Shown here: one piece after another, positions 33,747 through 44,969 of the stretch
Numbering within the stretch: the first letter of the stretch is position 1
Layout of the letters: each line of letters starts with the position of its first letter
Assembly: GCA_036250195.1 (NCBI GenBank)
Contig: JAVHZZ010000004.1
Location: 320,936,128 to 321,000,127, forward strand
Source: Mixophyes australis
Taxonomy: Eukaryota > Chordata > Amphibia > Anura > Limnodynastidae
DNA: 64,000 nt
Reading direction: 5' to 3'
Notes under the pieces: model-generated
Database searches by the model: none
Seen by the model: the letters and a program-made list of their open reading frames with translations, nothing else
Told to the model about the DNA's origin: nothing
Program-made: the position numbers and the translations under genes

Positions 33747-33754
33747 ACCACTCA

Positions 33755-36435
33755 ACTGAGTGTACAGTTTTCTTGCCTGCTCTGTACTCTCTCTGTCAGT
33801 GGATGTGGGGGCAAATAGAACAAACCCCTCCACACAGAGCACCCTACTCACTGTACACACAAAAGAGTGAATAGGGGAGAACAGCAGCACATAGCAAACA
33901 ATAGCAACGAGATATTACAAAACACTTCACACAGTACAATAGCACAATGGATTACCTATTACAATAGGGACCAACCCTGGTCTACCTTTAATGGGGGCCT
34001 GACCACAGTGTGCAGAAACACAGGACAATGCAAACTTAGTTACTGTAGTCACAGGTTCTTGGCCTGATAATAGCAGCACAGGCTTTAAGCCTGTATTAAC
34101 TGTGCTTAAAATATAATTATTTAACCAACTATAAAACTAAGGAAACCATAGGCTTTGTGAAAACCACACTTACCTTCTCCATGCAGGTCTTCTCCTGGTC
34201 AGTTTCTTCCCTTCCAGTTCTTCCAGCAGGTGGCAAATTCTCTCCTGTTTGATGCTTCACATGATTGAAGAGACTCTGTCTTCTTCAATCGGCGCTGACA
34301 GTCTGGTTCTTTTGATTAAAGAGGGTCTCCCTTCTTTGTGCTCCTGTGCCATTCTGGTTTCCCTTCTTTGCCTCCTGCAACAGTCTAACTAAACCACTGC
34401 AGGGGGTGAGGCCTAGCGATGAAGTGAGCCGCATTTGGCTCATTGCAGCGCCAAATGCATATCACCAGTAGTGAGCCATGATTGGCTTACCATTCTGGCC
34501 ATTGATTAGCTGACACCAATGCCAGAGAGGGCCGCAGGGGAAGTATATTTATGTGTGCTGGATCAGAGGTCTGGTAAGTAGAAACTTATTTTTCTCACCT
34601 CCTAGCTTGCTCCAGTGCTGTTCTTATCTGGTCTATGCTTCATCACCCTTCTACACCCTCTGTGGGGGCACTGCTTCAGAGGGACACTCTGCTTTATATA
34701 CAATGGCCAATCTGAATAGAGGAAAATGCATTGACTACCATTCACTGTATCCTCTGTACATTCATGCTTCTCCAGGAGAAGAAACTATTACTGTCCACAG
34801 TGGAGATGAGGCCCTGCCATACTGTGAGGGCTCTGTACATTGGACTTTATAGGGAAAAAGCATCAGTCTCTCCCTTACCAGACAGCTACCACTCATGTTA
34901 GTTGTGATTAGCAGTGTGCAATATAAACTAATAAAATCAAATGCTCAATTTTTGCTATGGGTAGAGGTTAAGCACAACTTTGCCATCTATTATTTAATAA
35001 AACCTATGTTTTCAATGTCATTTTTTACTATATTTGCAAAGGAGACAGGAAAAAATGTAAATAAATCAACTTCTTTATTAAATAAACATGAACACAATGC
35101 ACTAATTAATTAAAAATATTAAAGTGATTTATAATTTGTTGTCATTAATTAGTAGACCCAGCCTGAGATTATTTTAATGAAAAAACTAAGATATTTTGTT
35201 TAAAAGCCTTGAAATGTAGTCAGACAAGTACCATAAAATTACCCATTCTTATCTATTATGTAAATTGAAAATTATTCATTATATTGTTGTGGCATTCTAT
35301 TCAAAGATAAACATAGTCTAAAAATTCTAAAAATTATTTAAATTTCAAATCTATTTACATGGTAGGTATATGATCAAAGTTATTAGAACCTATTAAATGT
35401 ATTATAAATTTGCATTAATTATCATAATTTTGCATATTTATGATGGTTAATGAACTTAAATATTACAATAAGTGGCTTAGCATGCTGGTAATTCATTTCA
35501 GTCATTTCATTATTAGTAAGGACTGAACTGGAGTAATATTTTGCAGAACTGATCAGACTAGAAATGGTGCATACTGAACTTAATGATTCAATGACAAAGA
35601 AGGTCAAGCGAATCAAAGCCGTCCAGCGCTATGATTAATACAAGGGTGTTCACATCACTGCATATCACATGCATTCATAACACTTCTGTGTCTCTTACAA
35701 TAAAGCTCCCCAGCATTTATACACTACCTACACGGTATATTATGATGATAGAGGGAGGCATTAAAGTTTAAACCCACTGGAATTCTGATATTCATAAAAA
35801 GAAGGATTTGATCATAGAAAAGGATGGTACACTCTCTATGTGTTGACCCTTTTTAACAGAATAAGGATACATATATTATCATAGTCTAGCTACAATAACT
35901 GGATTTGTACTCCATGGTGGAAATTGTGGCATGCACCACATTATGCTGTGATGTGTATATCATTTCCTATTTTAGGACAGTCAGGTCTGTATCTAGGGCA
36001 ATATATAAATTGTTTTATTTTAAATGTATTTATTGTATTGTAAAAACCTTTTTTTTATTTGTTCTTTATTAACAACCTTTTTTTATATAAAAATTAATGT
36101 AAGAGGAGATTTTTGATGAAATCCAAATAAGGAGTTTGCTATGGTAAAAAGGGTTTGACCTAACAGATTGGGAGCATTGTTATGTCTAAATAGGTTTGTA
36201 GTTGTGGTGATTGGAACATGACCCGAGCAGTTCAAGGCATTGTCTAGTTTGCCCAGTATATTTTGGGGCACTGAAGACTGTTATAGCTGTTAAGCTTTAT
36301 GCCTTTGTGTGGTTTCCTTAATTATACTATACAAAGCTATTGTGCTAAAAACTTTTCACAGGCACAAAATAACCATACAAGTGAAACTGTGTATATTGTA
36401 ATTATCCTAATAAAATGAATCACCCAAGATAAACA
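33755..36435. other. Unassigned sequence
   Basis: The left part (34100-34600) is less AT-rich and may hold an old element, but no termini are visible. The rest is AT-rich without features. Confidence 0.45.
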
Positions 36436-37578
36436 CACACTATATGGACAACAGTATTTGCCCACACCTGTTAATTATTGAATTGAGATGTTTCAATCAG
36501 ACCCATTGCCAGAGGTGTATAAAATTAAGCCCCTAGCCATGCAGTATCCATTTGCAAAAGTTTGTGATACAAAATGGGTCATTTTAAAGAGCTCAGTGAA
36601 TTCACGCCTGGTACTGTGATAGAATGCAACCTTTGCAACATCTGGATATTCTATGGTCAACTGTAAGTGATATTATTAGAAAGTGGAAGGAACAACAGCA
36701 ACTCAGACATGAAGCGGAAGACCACGTAAAAACACAGAGCTAGGTCCACGACTGCTAAGGTGCATGTTGCGCAAAAGTCACCAACGCTCTGCTGATTCCA
36801 TAGCTGAAGAGTTCCGAACTTCCACTGGCATTACTGTAAGCACAAAAACTGTGCATCGGTGTCACGGTTAAATACAGGAATACAGCTAGGAGCCACGAAT
36901 ATGGTGAAAACACTGTATGTTTATTTGCAGAAATGTACAAATAGCAGGTAATCATGAGTTTGTAGTAAATACCAGGTGCAAAGCTGATGCAGGAAGCTGG
37001 AGGTAATATGAATTTGAAGAAACCACCAGGTACACAGCTAATGCAGGGAAGCAGGAGGTATGGACAGATCCCAAGCAGCAAGTAATCAGAAGCATATCAG
37101 AAGGCAGGAACAACAAGTAACAACAGGATGTGACAACAAAAACCAGCAATGAATGCTGGGAGAGACAGGTATACATAGGGAACACCCAGGTGCCAGGGAT
37201 AATTAGTGCAGCAGGGTTAATTCCTAAGGGACTAGAAGCAGGCACAATAGCAGCACCTTTGGTGATCAGAGGTACTGCTGCAAACACACAATAAAGTCTA
37301 ATAGTCCTGGAGGCAGGAGCTGCCAATACAAAGCAGCAAGCTGCAGGCAGATCGTGACAATCGGGAGCTTAATGGAATGGGTTTCCATAGCCAAGCAGCT
37401 GCATGCAAGCCTCATATCACCAAGATCGGATGGAGTAATGCAAAGCACACCGACACTGGACTGTGGAGCTGTGGAAAAGTGTTTTGTCGAGTGACAAATC
37501 ATGTTTCTCTGTTTGGCAGTCAGATGGGCGAGTCTGGGTTTTGGGCTAGACCCATTATCTCCAGTGAAGAACAATTTT
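36436..37578 (+). pseudogene. Second Tc1-like element, 3'-truncated
   Basis: The left terminus CACACTATATGGACAACAGT and the leader match a common vertebrate Tc1 family. The decayed transposase begins around MGHFKELSEF (ATGGGTCATTTTAAAGAG, 36574) and continues through a helix-turn-helix region to about 36854, where a 500-bp solo LTR interrupts it. It resumes at 37365 (GAGCTTAATGGAATGGGTTT) and stops at about 37578, losing the catalytic end and right terminus. The break joins retroviral LTR sequence. Confidence 0.88.
36860..37359 (-). mobile_element. 500-bp solo LTR
   Basis: It begins TGTCACGGTT and ends ATCGTGACA, giving the TG...CA ends of an LTR with a short inverted repeat. A 5-bp duplication ATCGG flanks it (36855-36859 and 37360-37364). 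An AATAAA on the minus strand near 36929 suggests minus orientation. The Tc1 sequence reads straight through when it is removed. The length and ends would fit a Gypsy-type LTR; the family is inferred. Confidence 0.85.
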
Positions 37579-37658
37579 AATGGCATACTGAGTGCAATCG
37601 ACCAATAAAACAATATTAACCAATATACTTTCGTTCATCCAATTATACGACTTTGACA
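37579..37658 (-). mobile_element. Truncated 3' LTR of endogenous retrovirus
   Basis: About 80 bp match the outer end of the LTR at 44118-44957, sharing TGCAATC..CCAATAAAACAATAT and TACTTTCGTTCATCCAATTA. Only the start of U3 survives; the rest has been lost at the junction with Tc1. Confidence 0.9.
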
Positions 37659-37672
37659 GTTCCACCCTTTGA
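37659..37672 (-). promoter_or_regulatory. Polypurine tract-like sequence
   Basis: On the minus strand AAAGGGTGGAAC lies immediately before the LTR start TGTCAAAG. Retroviruses place a purine run there to prime plus-strand synthesis. Confidence 0.55.
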
Positions 37673-40600
37673 TAGTACAATAAACTATCACCTTAAAGAC
37701 GTTATATGCAGGATCTCAGTACCACGTTTCATTGCTATGTAATGCAAATCCCCCTTGGGGTATGACCACGCTGTTTGTAGATCTAAACAACTTATCATAA
37801 GAGAGTCTTAATCCTCAAAACGATTTCTTCTTTTACTATAGACCGCACATTTCTGGAGCTTGGAGATAACCTTTTGTATGCCCTTCAAGGGTGCAATAAA
37901 ACACGTAATACATTATTTGGAAAGGTACAAGGTACAATAGAACATGTATTAGCTATACAGAATACTCTACTACAGTTCTTCAAGTTTAACAGGTTCATCT
38001 GTCCAACGCATGTCTTTAAGCTCAGAATACATTTAAACACTTCATGTTCATCAATAGCATCATCCTATGTCTATCAATAATGTCATATACAATCTCCTTC
38101 AGCTTGCGTTAATATACACACTTCTAATAATGTCATCGGTTTTTTTCATCGACACTTGTGGGCGGGCTATTGTCTGTACATTCTTCCCAGTCTCCCAATA
38201 CTCAGATTTAACAGTGATCGGCTTGTAAACTATTGGGAGACTCCAGAATAAGGGACCTAGGTGTTGTACTTTTCCTCTCGTGACCTCCCACCCATAATTC
38301 GGGTACCTCAAGAATATTTAGTGGAAAGAGAACTAATCCTACTTGATATAATCATTGAGGCACGTGAGAGCACGCCCAGCACTTTGCTTGGTCTAAAACA
38401 TTACCCTCCCAAGAATGATAATCATTCTCAAGGATGCCTGCTGAAGTCCGAATATTACTGGACTGACATCGCTGGGTGTACCTCTTTTTAACTATGGGGT
38501 CGCCGCACTTATGGACGTAATGCTACTCAGACAATAGCCCCTCGCACTTTCTCCAAGCTCCAAGGTTTCCAAATTTTCCTTTACCCCTGAATTGAATAGA
38601 GTAATTGGCTGGACCGATTATGCTACTAACTTCTCCTTCTTCCCCAATACCTCATTATCATTACCTGAACCAGCCTCTGTCACCTGCTAATAATCAAAAG
38701 AATTGACCGTCCTGAGAAGAGAATGAAATGAGAGAACACAAAACAGGAAAAACTACAACTTCATGCTGGACAACTGTCTTAGCCTTTGGCTCAGGTGCTA
38801 CTAACTGCATTCGAGGCCTTACAGAACAGACTCATGAGTGCCCTTGGACCCTTCTCAGAGTGTTGGCCCCTCTGCAGTGGGTGGAATGGGCACCAGTGTG
38901 TCTCTGCTACCCTTGAAGCCGTGATGCTGGTACCTGTCTGTCAAATAACCTGAGCCTAAGAAATTACTGCTCCACAACTTACTCTCCCGATCCAACATCC
39001 TGACAGTTAGTGTGACTTTTCAGGAAACAGTGTTTTGGACGTTCTCGGTTGCTGTCTCACTATTTACCTTCTCTCAAGGTCTAACCTAGCCTCCCAGTTA
39101 CAATCTCATCTCACGAGGAGTCAAGAACATTTCAAAAGCCAACAGGTTAAGGGTCTGCCCAGGAGTGACCTTTTGGTAGCGGGGAAGGACTAGTGGCCTG
39201 AAGCTGTAAGTCACTTCAATCAAGTTCCAACTCTTATTCTATTCAATTCGTTCTACCGAATACCACTACTTTATAATCACACTGGTTTATGGCTAATTGA
39301 AAGTATGTGATTTGTTACCACTACTCATACATTATACATCTATTATCAATAACATGAATACCCCTATCATCTATTATAACTCTAGGACTATCACATTGAA
39401 TAACAAAAGCTTTAAGTATGACACAGTAATACATTAGACACATTTCAATACACCTTTACCCAGACATATTTTATTGGTACACCAGTGTATACTTGAGGAT
39501 CCTGCATGGTGGTAATTGGATGATGTGGATTTGTTTTATCTGCAGAAATTCTTCAGGTAACCCAAATCTTCATATATTAACTAATATGTGTATGTGTGAA
39601 TGTGTGTGTGTGTTCACATTTTAAAATTAAAACAATACAACGAAAAACAAAACAAAACATAGATTTGTTAGCTGTCACATAAAACCCTGCTGTCTATTTG
39701 ACAGCTATGTTCGCCCTGGTGTGACAGCCATGTATGGTTGTGTGTGTAAGTGTGGACTTTACTAGCAGCTACTTCAGTTGGTAACTGTGTCACTGTATAA
39801 AGACCTCTATGTAGTGTTCTACTGATGTGCTTGTATTGTTATAAAAAGATTTTTCAGTCAACTCAACATCGCCCCCTAGACTAGAAAAATGCTGAAGGCC
39901 AATGTATATCAATCGATTTTCCCTCTGCCAACTCACATGTCATTCTCAGTACCTCACATTCAGCTACTTGACTAAGTGAGAAAGACAAAGGGGTCTATTT
40001 CTATAACACTTTCTTCAAATATAACAGTACCCAGTACATGTTTGTCTAACAGTGAAAAATATAAAACACGAAAATTCTACATTTTCTAGGGTTTCACATT
40101 ATGTCGTATCTTGTGGTAAAAATCCTACTCCAATGTTCTACACAGAGATGCATATCTGTATGCCTAACCTCCATTAATCTCCACCCTTTGTGCATAAATA
40201 TAAAGGCACACTTTGTACAGGAGGCAAAAAGCAGATATGCATTCTAAATAAACAATATGAACCATTTTCTTTTCACACAAAACTTTCTGCTTAACATTAG
40301 CAGCTTCTATACACATAACACCAAACCCCTTACTGTTTCTGTAACTCATGTCAATCTAGTGTGTGTATCCCTGAATTTGTCTTATGTAAAAAAAAAAATA
40401 TATGTCTTAGCCCCATTGATGAGACTGTGTCTGTTTTTTTTATCTCTACCAGAGCAGAGAGAGAGAGAGCGAGAGAGAGACTAGCATAGATGTAAATAAT
40501 GAGAAATAAGAAAGCAATGAATAATAGGAATACAAAGATTTGAATACAAAGGTTTGAAAACAAACATACATGCAGAAAGGGAGATTCTACAACACAAATG

Positions 40601-40897
40601 ACAGCTGGATTGGACTCTATGGGAAAATGGCTGTATTCATTCCACTAATCCCCTTAGCTATTTGCTAAACTATGATCCCTCCGCCTACTTGACTAGGGGG
40701 TCTTACGTCAATCGTGCAATCCAGCTGTCGTCTGTCATTTGTTCATTAAGAACTCGGTATCACATTAACTACATATCTTTTCAACGGACTTTCTGACTTA
40801 TGACAGAGAAATGTAAAAATTAACTCTTGATGACTCATCTGATTAGTCTTTCAAGAGTGATTTTTCTATTTCTCTATCCCACCCCTGTAAACACTAA
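37673..40897 (-). other. Retroviral interior without recognisable pol or env
   Basis: This lies between the gag remnant and the 3' LTR. A full provirus would carry about 5 kb of protease, reverse transcriptase, integrase and envelope here. I see no such motif on either strand, and no frame longer than about 75 codons. It holds CA and GA simple repeats. It may be deleted or replaced sequence, or captured non-viral DNA. Confidence 0.5.
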
Positions 40898-41116
40898 GGG
40901 GGTATTCAATTGTTAGCGTTAACGGAAAAAAACGAGGGCTCAAAAAATATTATCGTTTATACGGTAATATTGCGCGAGAAAAGCGTTAATACGGTTGTTT
41001 ACTCGCGGAATTTCAGCTCGCCGCTCCCTGAAATTGCGCGAGTAATTACCGTATTAACGCTAAGATTTTTTGAGCGCTCGTTTTTTTCCGTTAATGCTAA
41101 CAATTGAATACCCCCC
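40898..41116. mobile_element. Palindromic MITE inside the retrovirus
   Basis: GGGGGTATTCAATTGTTAGC pairs with the complementary right end GCTAACAATTGAATACCCCC. A TAA duplication flanks it. The arms include AACGGAAAAAAACGAG and TTAATACGGT blocks with their complements. The right terminus has one extra C. Confidence 0.9.
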
Positions 41117-41383
41117 TAAGTATATATTTCTTTCATGTACTCTTATGTGTGAGGAGAAAAACAAGATAGGAATTTTAAAACAGCAAACAAAACAAACATT
41201 TCCATTCTTTTCCCTCGGCCAGCGATTAGGAAAGCAAGCATGTGACAACATAAAACAAACAAGCAAAATCAACAAAGATTACCTTTTAAATCAGTATTTT
41301 TTTTTTCTTTCTAAACCTGCACACTGATACTTACCATAGATTAAATCCCACCTGGTTGTAGGACTACAGGTCTGACCTAACTT

Positions 41384-41593
41384 CTAGGGTTGGCTACGGT
41401 TCTCCCCCAAGGCATTGGCTGCTATGAGGTGCACAGGAAACTGTTGAGAAGTCTCTGAGACTTGTGTGCGCCGTCTCTGTGGGTGTCTGTGTGATTCCCC
41501 CTTAGATAGGCCAAGTCTCTTTGCTTTCGATCTTGTCATTGTACAGTCCTTTGCTTGGTGTCCTGTTTTAGTGCATCTAAAACACTTCCTCAA
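41384..41593 (-). pseudogene. gag: Retroviral gag, nucleocapsid zinc knuckle
   Basis: The first residues form one CCHC zinc knuckle with spacing C-X2-C-X4-H-X4-C (C4, C7, H12, C17). This binds genomic RNA in retroviral nucleocapsids. A basic stretch follows and the frame stops at 41384. It is in the same frame as the capsid piece but separated from it by one TAA stop at about 41600. The start is only where the frame reopens. A single knuckle is typical of gamma- and epsilon-type viruses. Confidence 0.9.
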
Positions 41594-41599
41594 CTCATG

Positions 41600-42691
41600 T
41601 TATTTCTTTTCCTTAAACCAGGTGTTATTATGCTGTGGTTGTGTGTGCCGACCCTCTAGTGCTTGGATACTCACCATCATTAACCTATCACTTAGTGTCT
41701 CTTTCTGTTTATTTATATTCTTATCATGTTCTATAGCTGACTCCCTGAGAGCATCTACAGTGATCCCTCTCCAGTTCGGTAATGAAGTTTGCACCCTTGT
41801 TTTCAAATTTTCTCTGAGGCCATCCATTAGAACTGAAACAGCAACCTCCCTGTAGTATATATTATCCTTTATGTCTGATAACCCAGTATATTTGGCCATC
41901 GCTATCAGAGCTCTAGAAAAATAGTCCACTGCATTTTCACTATCCTGTTGTTTGATAGTGAAAATTTTACTCCAGTCCACTACCACAGGAAAGTATATTG
42001 CCAACTGAGAGATTATGCGTTTAATATTTTCCTGATTATCATCATCTGTTAAGGACTTCTCTTCCTCCAACATACAATCCTTAATAAACTTTTGTCTATC
42101 AGTACCGGGAAGAAGATACGCCCTAAACACCACTCGCCAATCTTTATTAGGTGGCTCATGTGCATAACCTAAATCGCTAACAAATTTCTGACACTTGGCT
42201 AAATCTTTCCTAGGGTCTGGGAACTCAGATATAATTGCACGCAGTTCAGATCTAGTCCATGGACAATGCATTTCTACATGTCTTATGGGAACTACGCCAT
42301 CTCTGTCTGTCTTCCCATTGGGAACTGCTATTGTGCGGACAGGATGCAAACCTACTAAATCACTACATTCTGAACTAGTTGCTGGAATTGCTGTTGCATT
42401 ATAATGGATGTCTCCCCTTCTATTAATCTCTACATTATTCTCCCAGATTTCAGCCGCTGCCCCTGCTGGTGAAACCGTTCCCTTTCCTTGTCTATGTGGT
42501 GCCTCTTGCATGTTACTAGCATGGGCAGTGGCCGAAATGACGGTGGGATCACCTTCCTTAACGTAAATTATAGGATACAAGTTACTGGTTACATTCTTAA
42601 CATGTTTGGTATTGGCTGTACTTATCACATCAATCGCATTTGGCTGCGAGGGCGCACGTGCGCTCAGTTCTCCATGTTTCTCAATGCTCAC
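41600..42691 (-). pseudogene. gag: Retroviral gag, capsid region (363 codons)
   Basis: This is the longest recognisable frame in the window. Residues 1-135 look like a diverged inter-domain region. From about residue 140 (CPWTRSEL) it reads as retroviral capsid, which builds the inner shell. Residues 248-262 fit the major homology region pattern (Q, then E and F at conserved spacing). A charged helical tail leads to the nucleocapsid piece. The frame opens at a GTG right after a stop and is shifted relative to the matrix piece, so this is not a true start. An in-frame TAA ends it. No function is expected. Confidence 0.85.
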
Positions 42692-43040
42692 TTACGCTGT
42701 ACGCGCATTTTTTCGCCACACCTACTTCCGCTGTGCACTCGTTGCTCTGCCAAGTGTTGCCTTCCATTTGCCACAATTTTAAACAATCCTCATGTCTAAT
42801 TCTCGTTTTTGTTGATTTAATCAAACACACTTTTTTTCTAGCAATATTTAACACCTCTGACTCAAAACTACCCATGTTTGGGAAAGGTCTTTCACAATCC
42901 TTGGTCATTTTGACCCACTTGTCACAATATGCAGTTGCGTATGCACCATATTTATTAAACATGAGAAATCTTGCTGAACTAACTGGCCATTCATTAGGCA
43001 GCACAACACAAACTCTCTCTAGCATTTGCTTCGCATCCAT
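42681..43040 (-). pseudogene. gag: Retroviral gag, putative matrix region
   Basis: A 119-codon frame starts at an ATG about 1.1 kb inside the 5' LTR, a likely gag start. It overlaps the capsid frame by 11 bases in another phase. A run of six A near 42708 is a plausible site of the frameshift. The content (helical, Lys/Cys-rich, with MDAKQMLERV at the start) is consistent with matrix, but there is no diagnostic motif. The matrix identity is inferred from position. Confidence 0.6.
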
Positions 43041-44100
43041 TGTGAAAATAACCTATTTCTCAACGCTACGCAAAAAGACTTTTTACCTGTTCTACTTTCA
43101 AACAGAACCTACTAGAGATTTTTATCCGTGGATGGTCTCACAGGCTACGCCCACACACCTCCTAACACAGAAATATCATTGCGGACTAAAGGGCTATCAG
43201 CTCCTCGATACCCTTGACTCTACCACAAAATCTGTTTTTGCCGTATCGTACTTCTTCAATACACCGTATGCTACTCAAAATACCACATACTACAATAAAA
43301 ACCCACACCATATACAGCTTAGAATACCGTATATTACCTATAACACCGTATGCTACATAAAATTCCACATACTACCTGAACTCACACCATATACAGCTTA
43401 GAATACCGTATATTACCTATAACACCATATGCTACATACAAATTCACATACTACCTATTAAACTGCATCGTATGTTACATAAAAAATCCACATACTACCT
43501 ATAATAGTGTTCTTATTTCAAACACAACCTTGCTCATCCAGTCCCCCTGGTCAGACAGCAACCGATATCTCTGTCTTTTCAATAGTAAATCACCTCTTTG
43601 TCTGTCTTCAACAGTATGCAAATTCTTCCGTTATCTATCTCTTTTCAACAGTATGCAAATTCTTCTCTTATCTTTATGCATACCATTCACATACAACCTT
43701 TTGTTTTCTGCACAGAAAATAGATTTCCCAAACAATGGTAGTTTTACAGATGTTTCAACAAATGCTTATACTATACATATATAACACTGACTATGCACAT
43801 GATTGTTTAAACACGTGGTAACAATACCGGAAGTTCATACACATACACTAGGCAATGCAATACCTTTGAAAACGCAAAACGACAATATAAAGAAACATTT
43901 TTCTTTCTTGTCCCTAGATTCTAGTTAGCATTCCTTCAGATTACGCAACTGCGGACATTCGGCTTCTCAACACAAAATGGACAACAGGTTTTGAACACAT
44001 TGCGTTCTTTCCCGTATGAGACGCGTCCGTCAATATTCACCCTTTGTTGAGGAACCGAATTCCGTCAGCGTTGCATACCTTCCGGCAACGTAACCTCCTA
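43041..44100 (-). other. Retroviral leader with short tandem repeats
   Basis: This lies between the primer site and gag. At 43240-43500 it holds repeats of ACCGTATGCTACATA, CACATACTACCT and ATACAGCTTAGAATACCGTA. Such a leader normally carries packaging signals; none can be identified by eye. Confidence 0.6.
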
Positions 44101-44115
44101 ACTCAAGAGCCCCCA
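44101..44115 (-). promoter_or_regulatory. Primer-binding-site-like sequence
   Basis: The minus strand reads TGGGGGCTCTTGAGT two bases inside the LTR. The first nine bases equal the start of the known tRNA-Pro primer site; the rest differs. Decay or another tRNA could explain this. Confidence 0.5.
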
Positions 44116-44117
44116 AA

Positions 44118-44957
44118 TTTTTAAAATAATTTTATAGTTTTCAAATAAGCATTGCATAGGCGATTGTATTGTGTTTCTAACGCACAAAGTGATTTATTTG
44201 AGCAGATGTAAATAGTCAACAATTCAATACATTATTATAGTATGATACAGTACAGTACAGCCAATACCAAAAGATGCATACATACCGCTGCGCTTCGCTG
44301 CGCTAACCACGGGCACCCCTGGACATTGATTCACCTTTGAATACTGTGATCAGTGAAGTCTGAGGCTGGTGGGGGTGCAGCTATGATATATATACAGTCA
44401 GTGTTACACAGTGAACAATAGAGATGATGTAGCTTGCTTCTATAGGTCCAGACAAGGGTGGTTCCAGGGTAAACAGGTCATAGGCTGATTCAATCTAAGG
44501 AATCCAAAGGTGGGAGTCGTCTCCCCAGGGGATGTGAGCATTTCATAGCCAGCATCATACAAAGGTTTATTCCCTAATATCAATAAGTAAAGTATGCAAT
44601 GTGCGATCTCTTCGCCGACTGCACCGGACAGCTGCTGATGAATAGGGTTTTAATATGATACTAGACATGCCACCTTTCCTATTATCTGAACCATATATAT
44701 CACTGAAGTGCACATATAATCATATTATATAAACTAATAATAAACCAAATACTGCCTGCTCATAAATTACTGTGTAATGGATCCAATATGAATATGAATT
44801 ACATAAATAACTAAATGTTGTCATGCGAGTGTGTGCATGCGTATTTTACCGTGCGATCGCCGTATGCCACGTGTAGCCTGGCATACTAAGTGCAATCTGC
44901 CAATAAAACAATATTAACCAATATACTTTCGTTCATCCAATTATACGTCTTCGACAA
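44118..44957 (-). mobile_element. 5' LTR of endogenous retrovirus
   Basis: This 840-bp repeat ends (plus strand) in CGTCTTCGACA, matching the 3' LTR remnant at 37579-37658, and is related to the solo LTR at 19874-20920. On the minus strand it has a TATATATA box near 44385-44392 and an AATAAA near 44192-44197, in the order U3-R-U5. The inner terminus is mutated from the expected CA. It borders the primer-site-like sequence. Confidence 0.85.
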
Positions 44958-44969
44958 TGGTCATCATCC

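Noticed and set aside
36952..37613. Minus-strand ORFs of 115 and 124 codons
   Set aside because: They cross the solo LTR and antisense Tc1; no domain, and the frames are chance openings.
42640..43401. 253-codon plus-strand ORF opposite gag
   Set aside because: It is antisense to the gag frames, has low-complexity Tyr/Thr-rich ends from leader repeats, and no recognised domain.
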